Source of the DNA: Perkinsus olseni
Lineage: Eukaryota > Perkinsozoa > Perkinsida > Perkinsidae
NCBI GenBank assembly: GCA_013115135.1
Contig: JABANP010000217.1
Span: 1 to 64,000 of the forward strand
Direction of reading: 5' to 3'
Length of the DNA: 64,000 nucleotides
Below the pieces are notes generated by a model. It saw nothing but the letters and a program-made list of their open reading frames with translations, searched no databases and had not been told where the DNA came from. Position 1 is the stretch's first letter, and every line of letters begins with the position of its first letter. The position numbers and the translations under genes are program-made. Positions 21,923-33,066 of this stretch are shown here, piece after piece.

Positions 21923-22573
21923 CGAAACCGCCTTTGAAGCATACATTTTTTCCGGGGCAGTGCAACCGCATTCAAAGGCCTCACGTGGTAGTCTTGTTGG
22001 CCATTCTCGGACGGTAGAGCGTAACAGATAGCCGTGCATACCAGAGGAATTCCCTTGCCACCCTTGGGCGGCGTGTAGCTATCCGAGAGAAGAGTGACGC
22101 AGGTACCAACCACCAGCTGACTGAATACTGCCTCCGGAAAGGTTTCAGCCATGATGTCGTTGTAGAGAGAATCACGAATCTGTGTCGCTGTTCCATATCC
22201 AGGAGTTCTTTCCAGATCCGAACATACTATTCAACCAAGGTTTGAGGAGCGTACAAAATATCCCATTAGAGCCACCAACGTCCACGATACTCCTGACAGA
22301 CCATCCAAGAGCGGCTCTGGCGCACACCAGGCGCCTATGAAAATAATGAATACGCTGTTTTCTGCATTCATTGTCACCGATACATGGGCTTCGTCCAAAT
22401 CGCTGAATTTGTCCCCGATGACTCCAGGCATTTTAATTGAGGAGGAAGTCATATCTACTGCACCATTTCGACTCCTGACGTTACAGTCTGTACATTCTCG
22501 TGCTCAACAATGTCAAGGAGATTGCATCTCTGGTAAGTTCGAGCTTTATGAGAAGACAGCGATGCCTGGAACC

Positions 22574-22593
22574 CCCTTCCGAAGGGACCCTTC
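22574..22593. repeat. 14-bp palindromic insertion, X = CCCTTC
   Basis: X, c, X', a, X, exact. The paralogous site at 33192 has a single CCCTTC. Confidence 0.95.
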
Positions 22594-22602
22594 GAAAAGG
22601 CC

Positions 22603-22622
22603 GAACCTGAGGTTCGGAACCT
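22603..22622. repeat. 14-bp palindromic insertion, X = GAACCT
   Basis: X, g, X', g, X, exact. The paralogue has a single GAGCCT at this point. Confidence 0.95.
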
Positions 22623-22717
22623 CCCATCCGGGTCCGGGAATTCACGGTTGCAGAAGAGGGCCAATGCGCCGTCAGCTTCTACCTGGACGACTTGCGCCAA
22701 TCGGGGTTCTCGGCTCT

Positions 22718-22737
22718 GTATACGGTATACGGTATAC
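22718..22737. repeat. 14-bp palindromic insertion, X = GTATAC
   Basis: X, g, X', g, X, exact; X is self-complementary here. The paralogue has a single GTATAC. Confidence 0.93.
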
Positions 22738-23349
22738 CGTGGAAGATTTTTTACTGAGTTGAAGCTTTACGATGTGGACAGATACCAATCCCTTCCAACG
22801 ACAACTTCGGTAGATCCAGAATTACTTGACGCTATCGGTATTATTGTATGATCCAATTGGTGAACTAGTCACTATGCTATGGGAAAGAGGGTTTACTAAA
22901 TATGCCTCTACATGGTAGACATTTTCTCTGCCTCAACCTTAAGCTTCGCCGATTTCGAACTTCACTTCGCTCCAACCTGTTGTCTACGGACTGGACATCA
23001 TCGCATACCTTAGTAGCAACAGGATTATCCGATCCGGAGGCGTCGGCGTAGAGCGAGATGATGAGTTGGGCCACAAAGAAGTTTTAGGCGAGCTTCGGAG
23101 ACGTTCTGAACACTCCTATGCAAGAAATTCGCTTTGGGACAACTACGTGGGCGTGAATGCGTATGTGGACTCACAAACGAGTAATGTTTCGGACCAGCTC
23201 ACTGAGGGATGGACAGAGGTTGAAGTCACTTCATTATTCTCGTCAGTTCGCTCCGATGGTTCTAGCCGTTACCAAGCGCGTCAACCCAGCGGATAGAATA
23301 GTGGTTTATCTGGGTTAGAACAGGTACGAAGGGCATAGCTGCTATGCTG

Positions 23350-23640
23350 AGCGCACAAAGGGACATTAGCGTCCCGGTTGTACATCCACGCTAGCAAGTT
23401 AGTGCCTTGAGCGCCACCTCGATCCGCCAGTTGGTCGATGACAGTTCGAATCGACGGGCCTCGTGCTCTCGATGCTCTCGATGCCGAACTTCGGGCTTGA
23501 CGAGTACTTCGAATCTATCATGGAAGCTGGAGGCTCGGTGGAGAACGCTGACGAGTTGGATTAATTGCCGCACAAGGCAATGTGCCCAGTGCAATGTGTG
23601 CCACCTTGAATGTGTCTCCTTTCCCGGTGGCGCCTGGCGC
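23350..23640. repeat. dispersed repeat, copy 1
   Basis: Two blocks match 27896-28130: GTGCAATGTGTGCCRCCTTG followed by AATGTGTCTCC, and GCGCACAAMGGGACA. The block order differs between the copies, so one has been rearranged. Confidence 0.55.
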
Positions 23641-23756
23641 CTTCGTAACGAAAAAGCGGAGCTCGGGGAAAGTGTTGAAGCCGAAAAACCTCGGAGGCAA
23701 CATGTTAGATTGAACAGAAACGGGCTTTAGAAGGCTCCTTGGGGTGTTCCCACACC

Positions 23757-23803
23757 ATTAGGGGAGAGCCTCTGCGTGCCGCACGCAGAGGCTCTCCCCT
23801 AAT
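23757..23803. repeat. perfect hairpin, 22-bp arms, 3-nt loop
   Basis: The arms 23757-23778 and 23782-23803 are exact reverse complements around CCG. The left arm starts ATTAGGGGAGAGCCTC. No T-run follows. Confidence 0.95.
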
Positions 23804-24139
23804 GCGAGTGCGAATTATTCACGAACAAGATATTTGGTTGAGTTAGTTCTATGGGCGAGCCACTCTTTCACCCACATGATGAGCATGGCGTCTGCATGGT
23901 GCCTGAGTCAGGCAGCCTGACAAGGGGATCGACAATGTACGTGCTTAATTTCCCCAAACGCATTGCTGCAATCCAATGCAGCGATAGCCCATGGATTGTT
24001 GCGACTCGGAGACCGTTTGATATGGTTGACCAGCTTCGTGGTACTTCGAATGAACTTCGTGGTACTTATTCGGTGAATAAGCATACGAGATATCAGACCG
24101 AAGTAGCACTCGTGTCTAGAAACGAGCTGCAGATGTACC

Positions 24140-24159
24140 CCATGCAGCATGGGCCATGC
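24140..24159. repeat. 14-bp palindromic insertion, X = CCATGC (chained)
   Basis: X, a, X', g, X, exact; it continues as a, GCATAG, a one-base variant of X', and runs into the next element. Confidence 0.9.
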
Positions 24160-24161
24160 AG

Positions 24162-24181
24162 CATAGGCCCTATGCCATAGG
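24162..24181. repeat. 14-bp palindromic insertion, X = CATAGG
   Basis: X, c, X', c, X, exact. It overlaps the tail of the element at 24140, implying successive events. Confidence 0.92.
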
Positions 24182-24750
24182 GCGCACAGAATAGCTATGC
24201 AATACTGCCCGGCGAGAACTATTTCATAGAGGTTCACCGCACTACTCAGTCGGTTCAGTCCGAGTCTATTGTCATCGCGCCAGAGTTCCTCCCGGATGGA
24301 GAAGGAAAACAATTTCGAACACATTGGAGCGTGTGGTACTTCGCCTGAGTTCTAAGCAACTTGAAAAACTCAGGTTCAGAGGGCTACTCATCGCTACTCT
24401 GAGCTGTTGGCGTAGGAACCGTTTACCAGCAGGGATCATGTCTGAGGTATGGGCAAGGTTGCAGATCCCATTGGTTTCTGTTTTCAGAGAAAACGACTCG
24501 GCCAATAGCTGTGCATCCGCACTCGATCGTAGTGGCGAAGAAGGCTATGCTTATCGAAGCTCACAAAGCCTATGGATAATAGGCTCTCTGGGCCACCTGC
24601 TGCAATTATGTGTTAAAGATGTATAACGTGGAGATGGTGAGCTCTGTATCATTGAATTGAACAGAATTCATCAAATAAATTAGCGCTAGACGAAATCTCA
24701 AAGCTGGCACATGTGTCAGACACATTTGGAAATGACGGTTTCCTAGTCTA

Positions 24751-24770
24751 CAACAGGCTGTTGTCACCAG
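24751..24770. repeat. 14-bp palindromic insertion, X = CAACAG, one mismatch
   Basis: X, g, X', t, then CACCAG. It lies at the 5' edge of the relic secreted gene. Confidence 0.7.
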
Positions 24771-24779
24771 CTGCTGAGT

Positions 24780-24900
24780 AACTCGGCCTGAGCTTAGACA
24801 TCCCCGACTACCGTGGTTTTCACACTACGGCTGAGCCGCTATCAGTGGAGCAAGAGGTGCAGAGATTCGATATTCCTGCATATCGCAGTCTGACCACTGA
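24780..24900 (+). pseudogene. relic of the YTLPGDE secreted family
   Basis: Only the repeat core is left: LSLDIPDYRGF, then TTAEPLSVEQEVQ, then FDIPAYR, matching the IPxYRG and TVEPLSxE motifs of the intact copies at 40576, 42906 and 51479. No signal peptide or GDEQYW motif is recognisable. Confidence 0.75.
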
Positions 24901-25129
24901 ATCAGTGGCACTGATGTTCCTACGACCGGATTTCATTCCGGCAGCCAAGTCAAGTCAGATTCTTCTCCCTGGCGGCCGCGAACACGAGCGTCTCACCAAC
25001 TGTGAGTCCACGAGGTTGGCGGTCCAAGTCGGTGAAGAGGTCGGTGAGTATTCAGCTGGTTTCCGCGTGGAATGCGTCGAACCAACAACGCTGCTGATGT
25101 TCTACAGAGCTTCCTCGGAGCTTACTTCC

Positions 25130-25715
25130 CCATCCGCCACCATCCCGACATGAACACTTTCGTCACCAACTTCGGATTTCACGAGAACTCCGTGCAGCCG
25201 GTTGATCGTAGTACTTCGGAAGTACTACTTCCGCTGGTGAACGCAGAAAAGTACCTGCATCCGCTGGTGAGCTCCTGTGTCTTCTTTTCTGTTCTGTTAT
25301 TGAGTGGTCAGGTTCTGCTCGGCGCAGAGTAAAATCTAAGGCTTCTGCAAAGGGCAAGACTTCTACGGTTCCGAAGTGTACGGTGTTCAGTGGCATTGGT
25401 GGTAAAAGTCCAAGGTTTCCTCCCGGTACTACCGTTCGTAAGTCCGTGTCGAAGAATCATACTACTAGTAACTGCGCTCCACGTATCTCGACACGGGGCG
25501 CAGTTGGATTTGGGTTGGAATGAGAGGTTGGTTTCAACCCGTCGATCATTCGATCTCCACCAGATAAACTTGCTGAAGTATCGTGAAGAGATTGGCAAAG
25601 CGGTGAACTTTTTGGAAGTTTCAAGTGACGAAACCCATATCCTTGCCTTAAGTCTGATTCGACATCCAAATTGCGCCTCATACCTATGCGACCATTTCAA
25701 AGTTATGGTTTAATT
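25130..25715. repeat. dispersed repeat, copy 2
   Basis: Partner of 17925-18160. It also contains the direct repeat CCGCTGGTGA at 25229 and 25260. Confidence 0.45.
25212..25231. repeat. 14-bp palindromic insertion, X = TACTTC
   Basis: X, g, X', c, X, exact, inside dispersed repeat copy 2. Confidence 0.92.
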
Positions 25716-25936
25716 GGGGTCCTCGAATTGGACTTCAAACTGGAATTGGGGAGACCATGCTTGAACGAACAGAACAACGTCACTTCGGAACATAGGGGTC
25801 CTGCGGCGCAACTACCGACGTGGGGAGGCCGAGAAAAAAAGAGCTTTGGTCTTCTCGTCGAGGACGATATGTTCTCCATCCGTCGTCAGCAGAGGTGCCA
25901 TCATCAGTGGCCTCGTCAGTGGCGAGTCAGTGCTGC

Positions 25937-25961
25937 TGACGGTGACGAGCCGTCACCGTCA
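25937..25961. repeat. hairpin, 10-bp perfect arms
   Basis: TGACGGTGAC and its exact reverse complement are separated by GAGCC. It does not fit the 6-1-6-1-6 pattern. Confidence 0.7.
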
Positions 25962-26739
25962 ACAACATCGCTGCTGCAACAACCACTGGGGCTAGCAGCA
26001 ACTCGATCCACCTTAAGATTGAGGCATTGTCTAGCCCAACGCTTCTATGTAGGTCCCGTTATGGGGCAAGTTCAAGGACGAACGAGTTGTGATTTACTGA
26101 TGCGGGAACGTGCTCGGAGACCTCCTCGTGGTGTTCCTGGAAATTGCTCTCCCAGAGGAAGATTTTTTTCTCTTCTCTAGTATGATGGAGCGTTTCTGGA
26201 CTGTCTTCACCATTGGTGGACCACCAATGGCCAATGCTAATTTGTCTGTTTATTCGTCACAGGTTCCGACGATGTGAGATGCCTGTGACAATCACCCAAA
26301 CCTCCATATATCTAGAAACTTGGGGAGTAACTGGTAAATCCACAAGGAAGGAGTTGAAGATTGATCTTCTAGATTCGATTCAAGATTGCTGGGGCTGCAA
26401 CGGGTTCTGCAGAATAAACCCAAAAAAAGAAAATAAAAAAAAGAAATAAAGAAAAGAAAAGAAAAAAATATGGAAAAAAAGAAAAAAGAAATATAAAAAA
26501 AACCAAAAAAACCATTGTACTATTATCTACCATTGTACTATCGAATAATGAAGACATTTCGTCGTGCACTATGTATAGTTCGCAGACTGAGGCCTACTGG
26601 CCGTCACATTTCTTACCAAGGCCTGGTCAGCCTCTTTATACTTCCATTGTTGACCTTATAAACTCTGTCGAACCCTTCGAGGCTTCACAGAGTCGCCTGG
26701 CCGAAGAGCGGCCGTGAGCGAGAGAGAGAGGATCGTTCA

Positions 26740-27560
26740 GTACAGTGACAACTCGAAGAAAGTACATTCGTACGAGCCTGATCCGTACAGTTTCCACACG
26801 TACAGTCTTGGGCCATACACTGACGACTCATACAGTATCCAGCGGTACAGTTTCAGCCCATACATTGGTAGCCCGTGCACTGACGGTCCGTACAGTATCC
26901 AGTGGTACACTTCCAGTACGTACAGTGACAAGTCGTACAGTTCCGACTCGTACAGTTGAAACTCGTACAGTATTATTTCGTACATCGAATTTTCGTACTT
27001 TTCGGAATTTTCGTGCAGCTGGGTAATTTTTTAATCATTATTTTTGGGCCACGCAAAAATAATGATTACAAAGTCATTATTGTGCCCGCGTGCTCCGCGT
27101 GCGACTCTCCTCGACTCAACGACTCTGTCATTTTCCTCCCTCCTCGCTTACTGTTGGGATCGATCCAGGGTGATCCGCTTGATAACAGGCGCTCCCACCA
27201 CTAAACCAATTAGTGAATCTCCCTTTAGGAATTTTAGCTATCGAAATAACTCCTTCACAAATTTGCCGCGATTTGCGTAAGGAGGCAGCTGTACCGGATA
27301 ACACTGTGCGAATAAAGCTTGTACCACTGGATACTGTATGAATGGTCAGTGTACGGCTGGCTAGTGTACGACTTGTCACTGTATCTGTGGGTACTGTGCT
27401 GAACGTCACTGTATTACTGGCAACTGTACGAACCGTCACTGCACGACTTATCAGTGTACGGCTTGAAAGTGTACGAGATACTCCTGTATGAATGAAAGGC
27501 GTACCGAATAAAGCCTGTACCAACCCGAGGGTGTACCAGTTGTCACCGTAACAGTTGTCA
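26740..27560. mobile_element. foldback element with inverted 15-bp minisatellite arms
   Basis: The left arm (about 26740-26990) is a loose 15-bp repeat around TCGTACAGT. The right arm (about 27290-27560) is the same kind of repeat in inverse orientation. The centre holds a perfect 15-bp-arm hairpin. No transposase is present. It parallels the element at 6552-7148: inverted ends, a hairpin and a codon-length minisatellite. Confidence 0.6.
27032..27068. repeat. perfect hairpin, 15-bp arms, 7-nt loop
   Basis: TAATCATTATTTTTG pairs exactly with 27054-27068 around GGCCACG. It marks the centre of the foldback element. Confidence 0.93.
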
Positions 27561-27720
27561 CCGTAACAGTTGTCACTCACCCACTTGATCACCTCTGTGT
27601 ACTCTGAGTCTGTGCACTCTGAGTGAGGTAAACTCAGTTTGCCAGGAGCCCTCACTGAGCGCTCAGTATCAGGTTACCGTCTGACTTCATTCTGCGCCTT
27701 GCACTCGCGCGTTGAGTACG

Positions 27721-27754
27721 TTGTAGACTACAACTTGTAGTCTACAACTTGTAG
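27721..27754. repeat. chained palindromic insertion, X = TTGTAG, two rounds
   Basis: X, a, X', c, X, t, X', c, X: five alternating copies of one 6-mer at a 7-bp step, all exact. This equals two successive 14-bp insertions. Confidence 0.95.
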
Positions 27755-27895
27755 AAGTGCACCTAATGCGGACTCGTCTTGGCTCAACTCGCTCCACTAA
27801 ACGTGATGTGAGATAATGTCAAGACAATGGCAAAAGGATATCGTCTAGCCAGGAGTCCGACACCTGGAGTCGGGAATCATCATAACGCCGCCACC

Positions 27896-28130
27896 CCGTG
27901 CAATGTGTGCCGCCTTGAATGTGTCTCCTTCACCGGCGGCGTCTGGCGCTGATTTCCGAGCGGAGTTGTTCTCGACTCTGCTGAGATGCTCAGTGGATGT
28001 CGATCAGACACTGTCACTCTATCACCTGAGGCAATAGCAGATGCCATGTTATGTTAAGCGCACAACGGGACACATAGTGTCCGGCTTGTGTCCCCACCCC
28101 AGCGAGCTAGTGCCCTGGGCCGCGCCTCGC
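27896..28130. repeat. dispersed repeat, copy 2
   Basis: Partner of 23350-23640, with the two shared blocks in the opposite order. Confidence 0.5.
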
Positions 28131-28579
28131 CCCATCTCGAAGACCAGAAGTTTCATTCAAAATGCATCACTAGTAACGATTCATCACCACCATCGTCGCG
28201 AACCATTGATCAAAGGCTTCTTAGAGGCACAATTTACGCTGTATAAACTTCACTGCCCGCTTCGAACTATTTCGTCGTTTGCCGTGGATTGACTTCATCG
28301 AACAAGTTCTCTGAACGCAACTTTCCCAACATCACAGGAAAGAACTGCAGGACGCACAACACGGACTTCCATGGGATCTTCGGTGGCCACGACTATATAC
28401 TGCCAATATACTCGATACACCACTGGCAGCTCGAGTAATAACACCGCCTGGCTCCAACCTGGAAGGAAGCTTCTGTCATCATGTCTGACAGTCAGACCAA
28501 AGACGGCCTGTGACAGACCGTTAATTCAACATTTGCAACACTTAATACTAATTGTTCTCGGGTTCGAACTGGCGAGGAC

Positions 28580-31115
28580 TTACTGAGGTCCGTGGTAGGA
28601 CCGTATGAGTCCGACTCGATGATGTGCATCATCAAAAACGGAATAATATCTCCGCAGGAATGTATCCCCGAGGACCCAGACTCCACGTCCTTGGTGATGG
28701 CTGTCGCGATTGAAGGGAAGGTCCAGCTTGCCGACACCAAGCTCGCAGGTCCTGCAGGATCCCTCATGCGAGTCACATTGAGTCAACCCTCACTGTGATG
28801 GGCCGGTGTGCCCGTTGTGATGCTCGAATCTAATGACGTAATCACTAGGCTTGAGAGGGTACCATACGTCCTTGCCAGAGCTGTCTCGTAATATAATATC
28901 GAGCTGCGGCAGTCGACGGTTCAATTCTTCGGAGCTCAACTGAGAGTACTCATCGTGCTGCCTATCGAGGTTAGCCTAGTGACCTACTCGATCACAAGCG
29001 TGTGGAAGCGGCCCTATGCGTTCAAGGACTTTCGAAGCATCTCCTTGCGGGCCTGTGATGAGACTGCTTCCGGTGTCCACCATAGCCTGACCAAAACAGG
29101 GCAAACCAATGGTTGATTCCAACCGCCGATCTGTTCGTAAAGATTAATTCATTAGACGAAGACACACCGTTCTGGTCCGAATTATAGTTCATAGCTCATA
29201 AAGAATTTTGCGGCGTTCACATCATATGAATCACATGAATGGAGACCTTCTCCAGAAGGCGGCAAAGGAGACGTATGAACTTCGGAAAATACTAGCAAGA
29301 ATTCCGCCAGAGACGAACTGTGTCGAACTGTTCGTGTTCACTCTAGCCTAGAGTGCCACCTAATTTGGCAAGTTGCCAATGGCAACACAGCGTTTCTGCT
29401 CTAACGAATTAGAGAGTCCTGAAGCTTGTCTGACGTACCTCGCAGGTCCCCTCTGGGCCATCAACGCCACTTCCACAAAGATGAAGTGGCTTGCCGTCAA
29501 CGGCAATGTCAACCAGTTGCACTCTCCAGGCATCGGTAGGTGGATGAATATTGTGCCTGTCCACTACAACTGACCAGGGGCGACCCAAAGGCGACCCCAC
29601 CAGCGGAGTTTATCCGACTGATCAATGTGGTGTCTGTCGATTCCACCTATCGCGACTGAGCCTTTGACGGAGGTATCGGGAGACAAGTAGAAGCTGATCA
29701 GTCTTGGATGGTGGTGCCGGAATCTAAAATACATCAACTTCCCTCGTGAAAGGGGCGAATGGCTGTGATTGTGTAAACACGCACTACTCATGTCTCTTAG
29801 CGCAGTAGTAGTACTACTGTAGTACTTTTTCCTCAAGTGAAGCCTGTCACACATGACTATTGTTTGATATTGTTACCAAACATTCGAGGTCAATTTATTG
29901 GGCAGATTAATTCGAATCAGGATGACGCAGGCGTGCTAGCTAGACACTGGCACAATTGCGCGCGCGTGCAGGAAGATTCAAGCCACCTTCGCGGGAGTGC
30001 GGGATACCCCGTGAAGAGCTACATAAGCTCTCGCCCAGCGGCAATGCTGCGCCCAAGGCGCAAGGAATAAGTATAAGCGCTAGTAGCGCGATCCCCAATC
30101 TTTTCCACTACCCAACGCCTGGTCGGAAGGACAGAGAATTAGCTTTAGTATTATGGGTCTTATCAGAATCTTTATTATCGTGTCATGGTGATTACAATGG
30201 CTCACCTCGCAACTTTGAGCCACTCACCGAGGAGCGACTGATGGTGACCGTCTCCGAAGTTGCCGCTCGGGGGCAGGCCCAATATGCCGTCGAAGGGCAG
30301 CTTCTTGAAAGGGTCTGGGCTTTGATAAGAAGTCATCCCAACTGGCTAAAAGGAAAGAATTCCAATCAACTAGCAGCCTCCAGGTGGAGAGGAAAGTAAC
30401 ACTGATGAAACATTGGGAGAAAACATTTGGAATTTCGAGTATTTTCAGATGTCGGGCAATGCACTAAGAATAACCCACCTGCCTATCGGCCGCGAGGGCC
30501 GTGACAGGTTTAGTGCTGCCCGGTGGTCGAGGAGCCTTGGTTAGCTCATCAAAGCACCCTCTGGTGGAATCACAGAGCCGAACGGTGTCCTTGCCTTCCC
30601 TGAAACGAACCTGCAGGAGAACAACTCTAGCAGTTCGCGCGGATCTCTTGGTCATCAGTTCTCAAGGCGGCATAACAAAAAGTTATTATGTCCTGGACGG
30701 TGCCCAAAGGCTACCTCTCCTGTGCCGTACGTCATGCGTCGCTCGCCACCGATACTCTGCTGAAAAGTTTGGCTCTTCACAGGATGGAACCTGACCGGTT
30801 CCTATTCGGCTAGCTCGGTTGACTGCTCCACGCGCTATGGCCTTCAGAATGTGCGATGTGTCATCGATCCTACTTGTGATGATGAACGCATGCTTCACCG
30901 TGGCATCGTTCGCCGGGGACCCAGAGCTGCTCTGAGCCTGTATCGTATATCGCTAGAAACTTCTGTGGTGGGTCGCCGATGTGGACTTCCCCGTAGTATT
31001 GAAGATTGTTGTTGTTCACCTGGTAGGTGACACCTACCAACGGGCCGAACAACGGAAAACACGACAGCGCCACAGTCTCGACTCACGAAAGAAGGATGAG
31101 CATAGAAATCAGCAT
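28580..31115 (-). CDS. secreted pepsin-like aspartic protease (A1), multi-exon
   Basis: The likely start is [10 protein letters not shown] (ATG at 31115), followed by an intron ending at CAG|GTG near 31016. Then come [20 protein letters not shown] and the first catalytic Asp in [21 protein letters not shown] (about 30750) is the flap-like segment. [12 protein letters not shown] (about 29650) and the [13 protein letters not shown] segment follow, then the second Asp in [12 protein letters not shown] (about 29070). The C-terminus is [16 protein letters not shown] plus RVGLI, ending at 28580. A 355-nt intron (29087-29441) separates GTCE from AMVDTG. Not every join between 30.75 and 29.75 kb is resolved, so decay in the middle cannot be excluded. 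Three palindromic insertions lie in its introns. Family role: acid endopeptidase of the secretory pathway. Confidence 0.78.
29366..29385. repeat. 14-bp palindromic insertion, X = TGGCAA
   Basis: X, g, X', a, X, exact. It sits in the 355-nt intron of the aspartic protease gene. Confidence 0.93.
29805..29824. repeat. 14-bp palindromic insertion, X = GTAGTA
   Basis: X, g, X', t, X, exact. It lies between exons of the aspartic protease. Confidence 0.9.
31017..31036. repeat. 14-bp palindromic insertion at a splice acceptor, X = CACCTA, one mismatch
   Basis: CACCTG, g, TAGGTG, a, CACCTA on the + strand. On the gene's strand the pattern offers TAG|GTG and then CAG|GTG, both usable acceptors before [10 protein letters not shown]. 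Confidence 0.75.
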
Positions 31116-31826
31116 CGAATTTAACTCAAAACAGTGCACAGACCCTACCAACCAGATCAGTTCTCATTAGAGGGTTGCCGAGTCCTCGGCTCATTAAGCT
31201 AGCAACAGACTCCTCAGAGTAGAGCTTCTGGTGCACATGCTCGGGAGACCCTGCTAGAGCCTTCAGCGGCGGCGGAGATTTCTCTATCGGATTCAGTGTA
31301 GTAGCAAGCGCCGTCGCTGGAGCTGGTGGTGCCTGAGGTCCAGCGTGTAGGTGGGATTATGCACCTTGATGCCATAAAGGAGAAGCCGTAAGAAATGGTC
31401 ATACCTCTCGGATTGGCTCTTGCACCGAGCTTGGGATGCCGTAGAAGGAAGTGTGACCAAAGCCTACGGAGTGATAGTTTATCCTTCGGAACAAGTGGGG
31501 CATTCGAAGAGACACTCCCACCTCACGAGATGAAGCGAGCCGTGCTACCTGAGTCGCATGTATGAGGATGATTGTGAGTACCTGGAGAGTTTAGGAGACC
31601 GTGAAGTACCATACGAGCATCCACCAGATTGAATGGTTATTATGAACTGAACCCGTCTACGCGGGACGCGAGAGTTAACGACGGACCCGCCTTGGTTGAA
31701 TATGTGGGAAGAATCGATCGACGCGCTCAGCAAAGGATAAAACGTGAAAGCTCAAAGTTGGTGTGGAAGGGCAACTGGAGGGATCTTCGGAGACAGGTGA
31801 GCGCGATTCGTGCTGCACGAACACTG

Positions 31827-31860
31827 CCTGTCGGACAGGCCCTGTGACAGGGGCCCTGTC
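31827..31860. repeat. nested palindromic insertions, X = CCTGTC then CCCTGT
   Basis: CCTGTC, g, GACAGG, c, CCTGT then the inner CCCTGT, g, ACAGGG, g, CCCTGT (31840-31859), with the displaced C at 31860. The second event entered the third copy of the first. Confidence 0.92.
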
Positions 31861-32285
31861 CCGCGTTTATCTGGAACAAAGAAGACTTCGTCCGTTAACT
31901 CGAGGCCCACGCGCCCTCCTCATTCGAAACGCCAGTGTCACATGTAATACATTTCGCACAGTGCTGAATGTCTCTATTTCATGCATGCCGCAGGTGAAGC
32001 TCGTGGGTGTATTCAGCAACGGCTTTGGCGCCTGACCGTTCGGCCGCCGGCAGCTACTGTCGAACTTCGGCGGTTTTGACAGCCAACGTGGAGCGAGGAT
32101 GATAACCACGAAACTACGACATCCGATGCCCGCCATCATGGCGGGCATCGTGCTCATCTACATGACCGCGTACGACACGAGAAACTGGATATGCTGAGAA
32201 TCTGTCGAGGAGTACATAACAGTGTCATACATACAGCGTCGTCCTCATGGAGACATCAAGACGGCAGCGATTTTCGCCTTATCCA

Positions 32286-32305
32286 GCCCATGATGGGCTG
32301 CCCAT
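32286..32305. repeat. 14-bp palindromic insertion, X = GCCCAT
   Basis: X, g, X', t, X, exact, in unannotated DNA. Confidence 0.92.
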
Positions 32306-33066
32306 CAATCCTGCGCTGGACCAACACCGAGGGCGTTGCCTAGACCTAGGTAACGGTTTGCCAAGTCTTGCGGCGTACGGAGCAATAAGAGAGGCTGTCC
32401 TAGGAACGATGTTGTCCGTTCGTAACTGCGTCACCGGCGGTGACATAACACTGTCCCGACCGGGAGACCAGGAGTCACGCCGTGACTCCCCGGGAAGGGA
32501 CAGAAAATGTCCCGTTGGGACATGGCTCATCGGGTGTCAGCCTCCTTTCCGTCGGGTACCAAGGGATACGTCAGTCTGATCCGCCGTTCCACTAGCGAAA
32601 CGACTAGAGAGCGGCGAGAGTGCCGATCACGGACTTACGCGCACCCCGAAACTAATTCTTAACTAATCCTCAGTGGCTAAGATGCGCCACAGTCACCCCT
32701 CTGTCCCCGTGGCCCCCAACCCGCATGCGTACGTAGGTCCTGTAGCTAAAAATCCATGTAGACCGCGGCGCCTTCCGCTCGTCCGTTCGGTCTTCTTCAG
32801 GTGCACCGTGTCGAGCTGTCGACTACGACTCATGCCCTGGGCGCTAACACTAATGGCCTTGTTTCAAGGCGACTATGGTCCCAATAGTGGAATTGTAGCT
32901 GACAGCGAGTAGCGCCACTCATAACAGAAACCTCCCGCGGTTAGGGTCCCACTGTGAGAGCACGCCTGGTATGGCGACGACAGGAATTAGGGATTCTTCG
33001 GAGCTCTCTGGTCGAGTACGGCCACGACTTCTTGGGTTCTCCTCAGTTCTTTTTACTCAAACGACT

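Larger units (their letters stand above)
20327..22483. other. repeat-rich spacer
   Basis: It holds several palindromic insertions (listed separately) and a segment at 21128-21180 similar to 46338-46395. A minus-strand frame from 22152 (MAETFPEAVFSQLVVGTC...) could be an exon but has no recognisable motif. Confidence 0.4.
22484..23010 (+). pseudogene. broken copy of the 33067 secreted-protein gene
   Basis: Aligns with 33100-33610 from ACATTCTCGTGCTCAACAAT to GACATCATCGCATACCTT. It carries three 14-bp palindromic insertions absent from the other copy, plus small indels, and has no continuous frame. It lacks one such insertion that the other copy has. No start codon or signal peptide survives. 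Confidence 0.85.
23010..24750. other. decayed repeat DNA, no gene supported
   Basis: Several open frames of 80-140 codons overlap on both strands with no recognised motif. The hairpin and palindromic insertions are listed separately. Confidence 0.4.
31116..33066. other. decayed DNA between two secreted-protein genes
   Basis: Contains nested palindromic insertions at 31827-31860 and one at 32286. A minus-strand segment near 31500 (VGFGHTSFYGIP) faintly recalls GH31 glucosidases, but no frame holds. I annotate no gene. Confidence 0.4.

Noticed and set aside
31330..31540. Faint similarity of a minus-strand segment (VGFGHTSFYGIP) to GH31 glucosidases
   Set aside because: Only about a dozen residues fit, no catalytic motif is present, and the frame does not continue.
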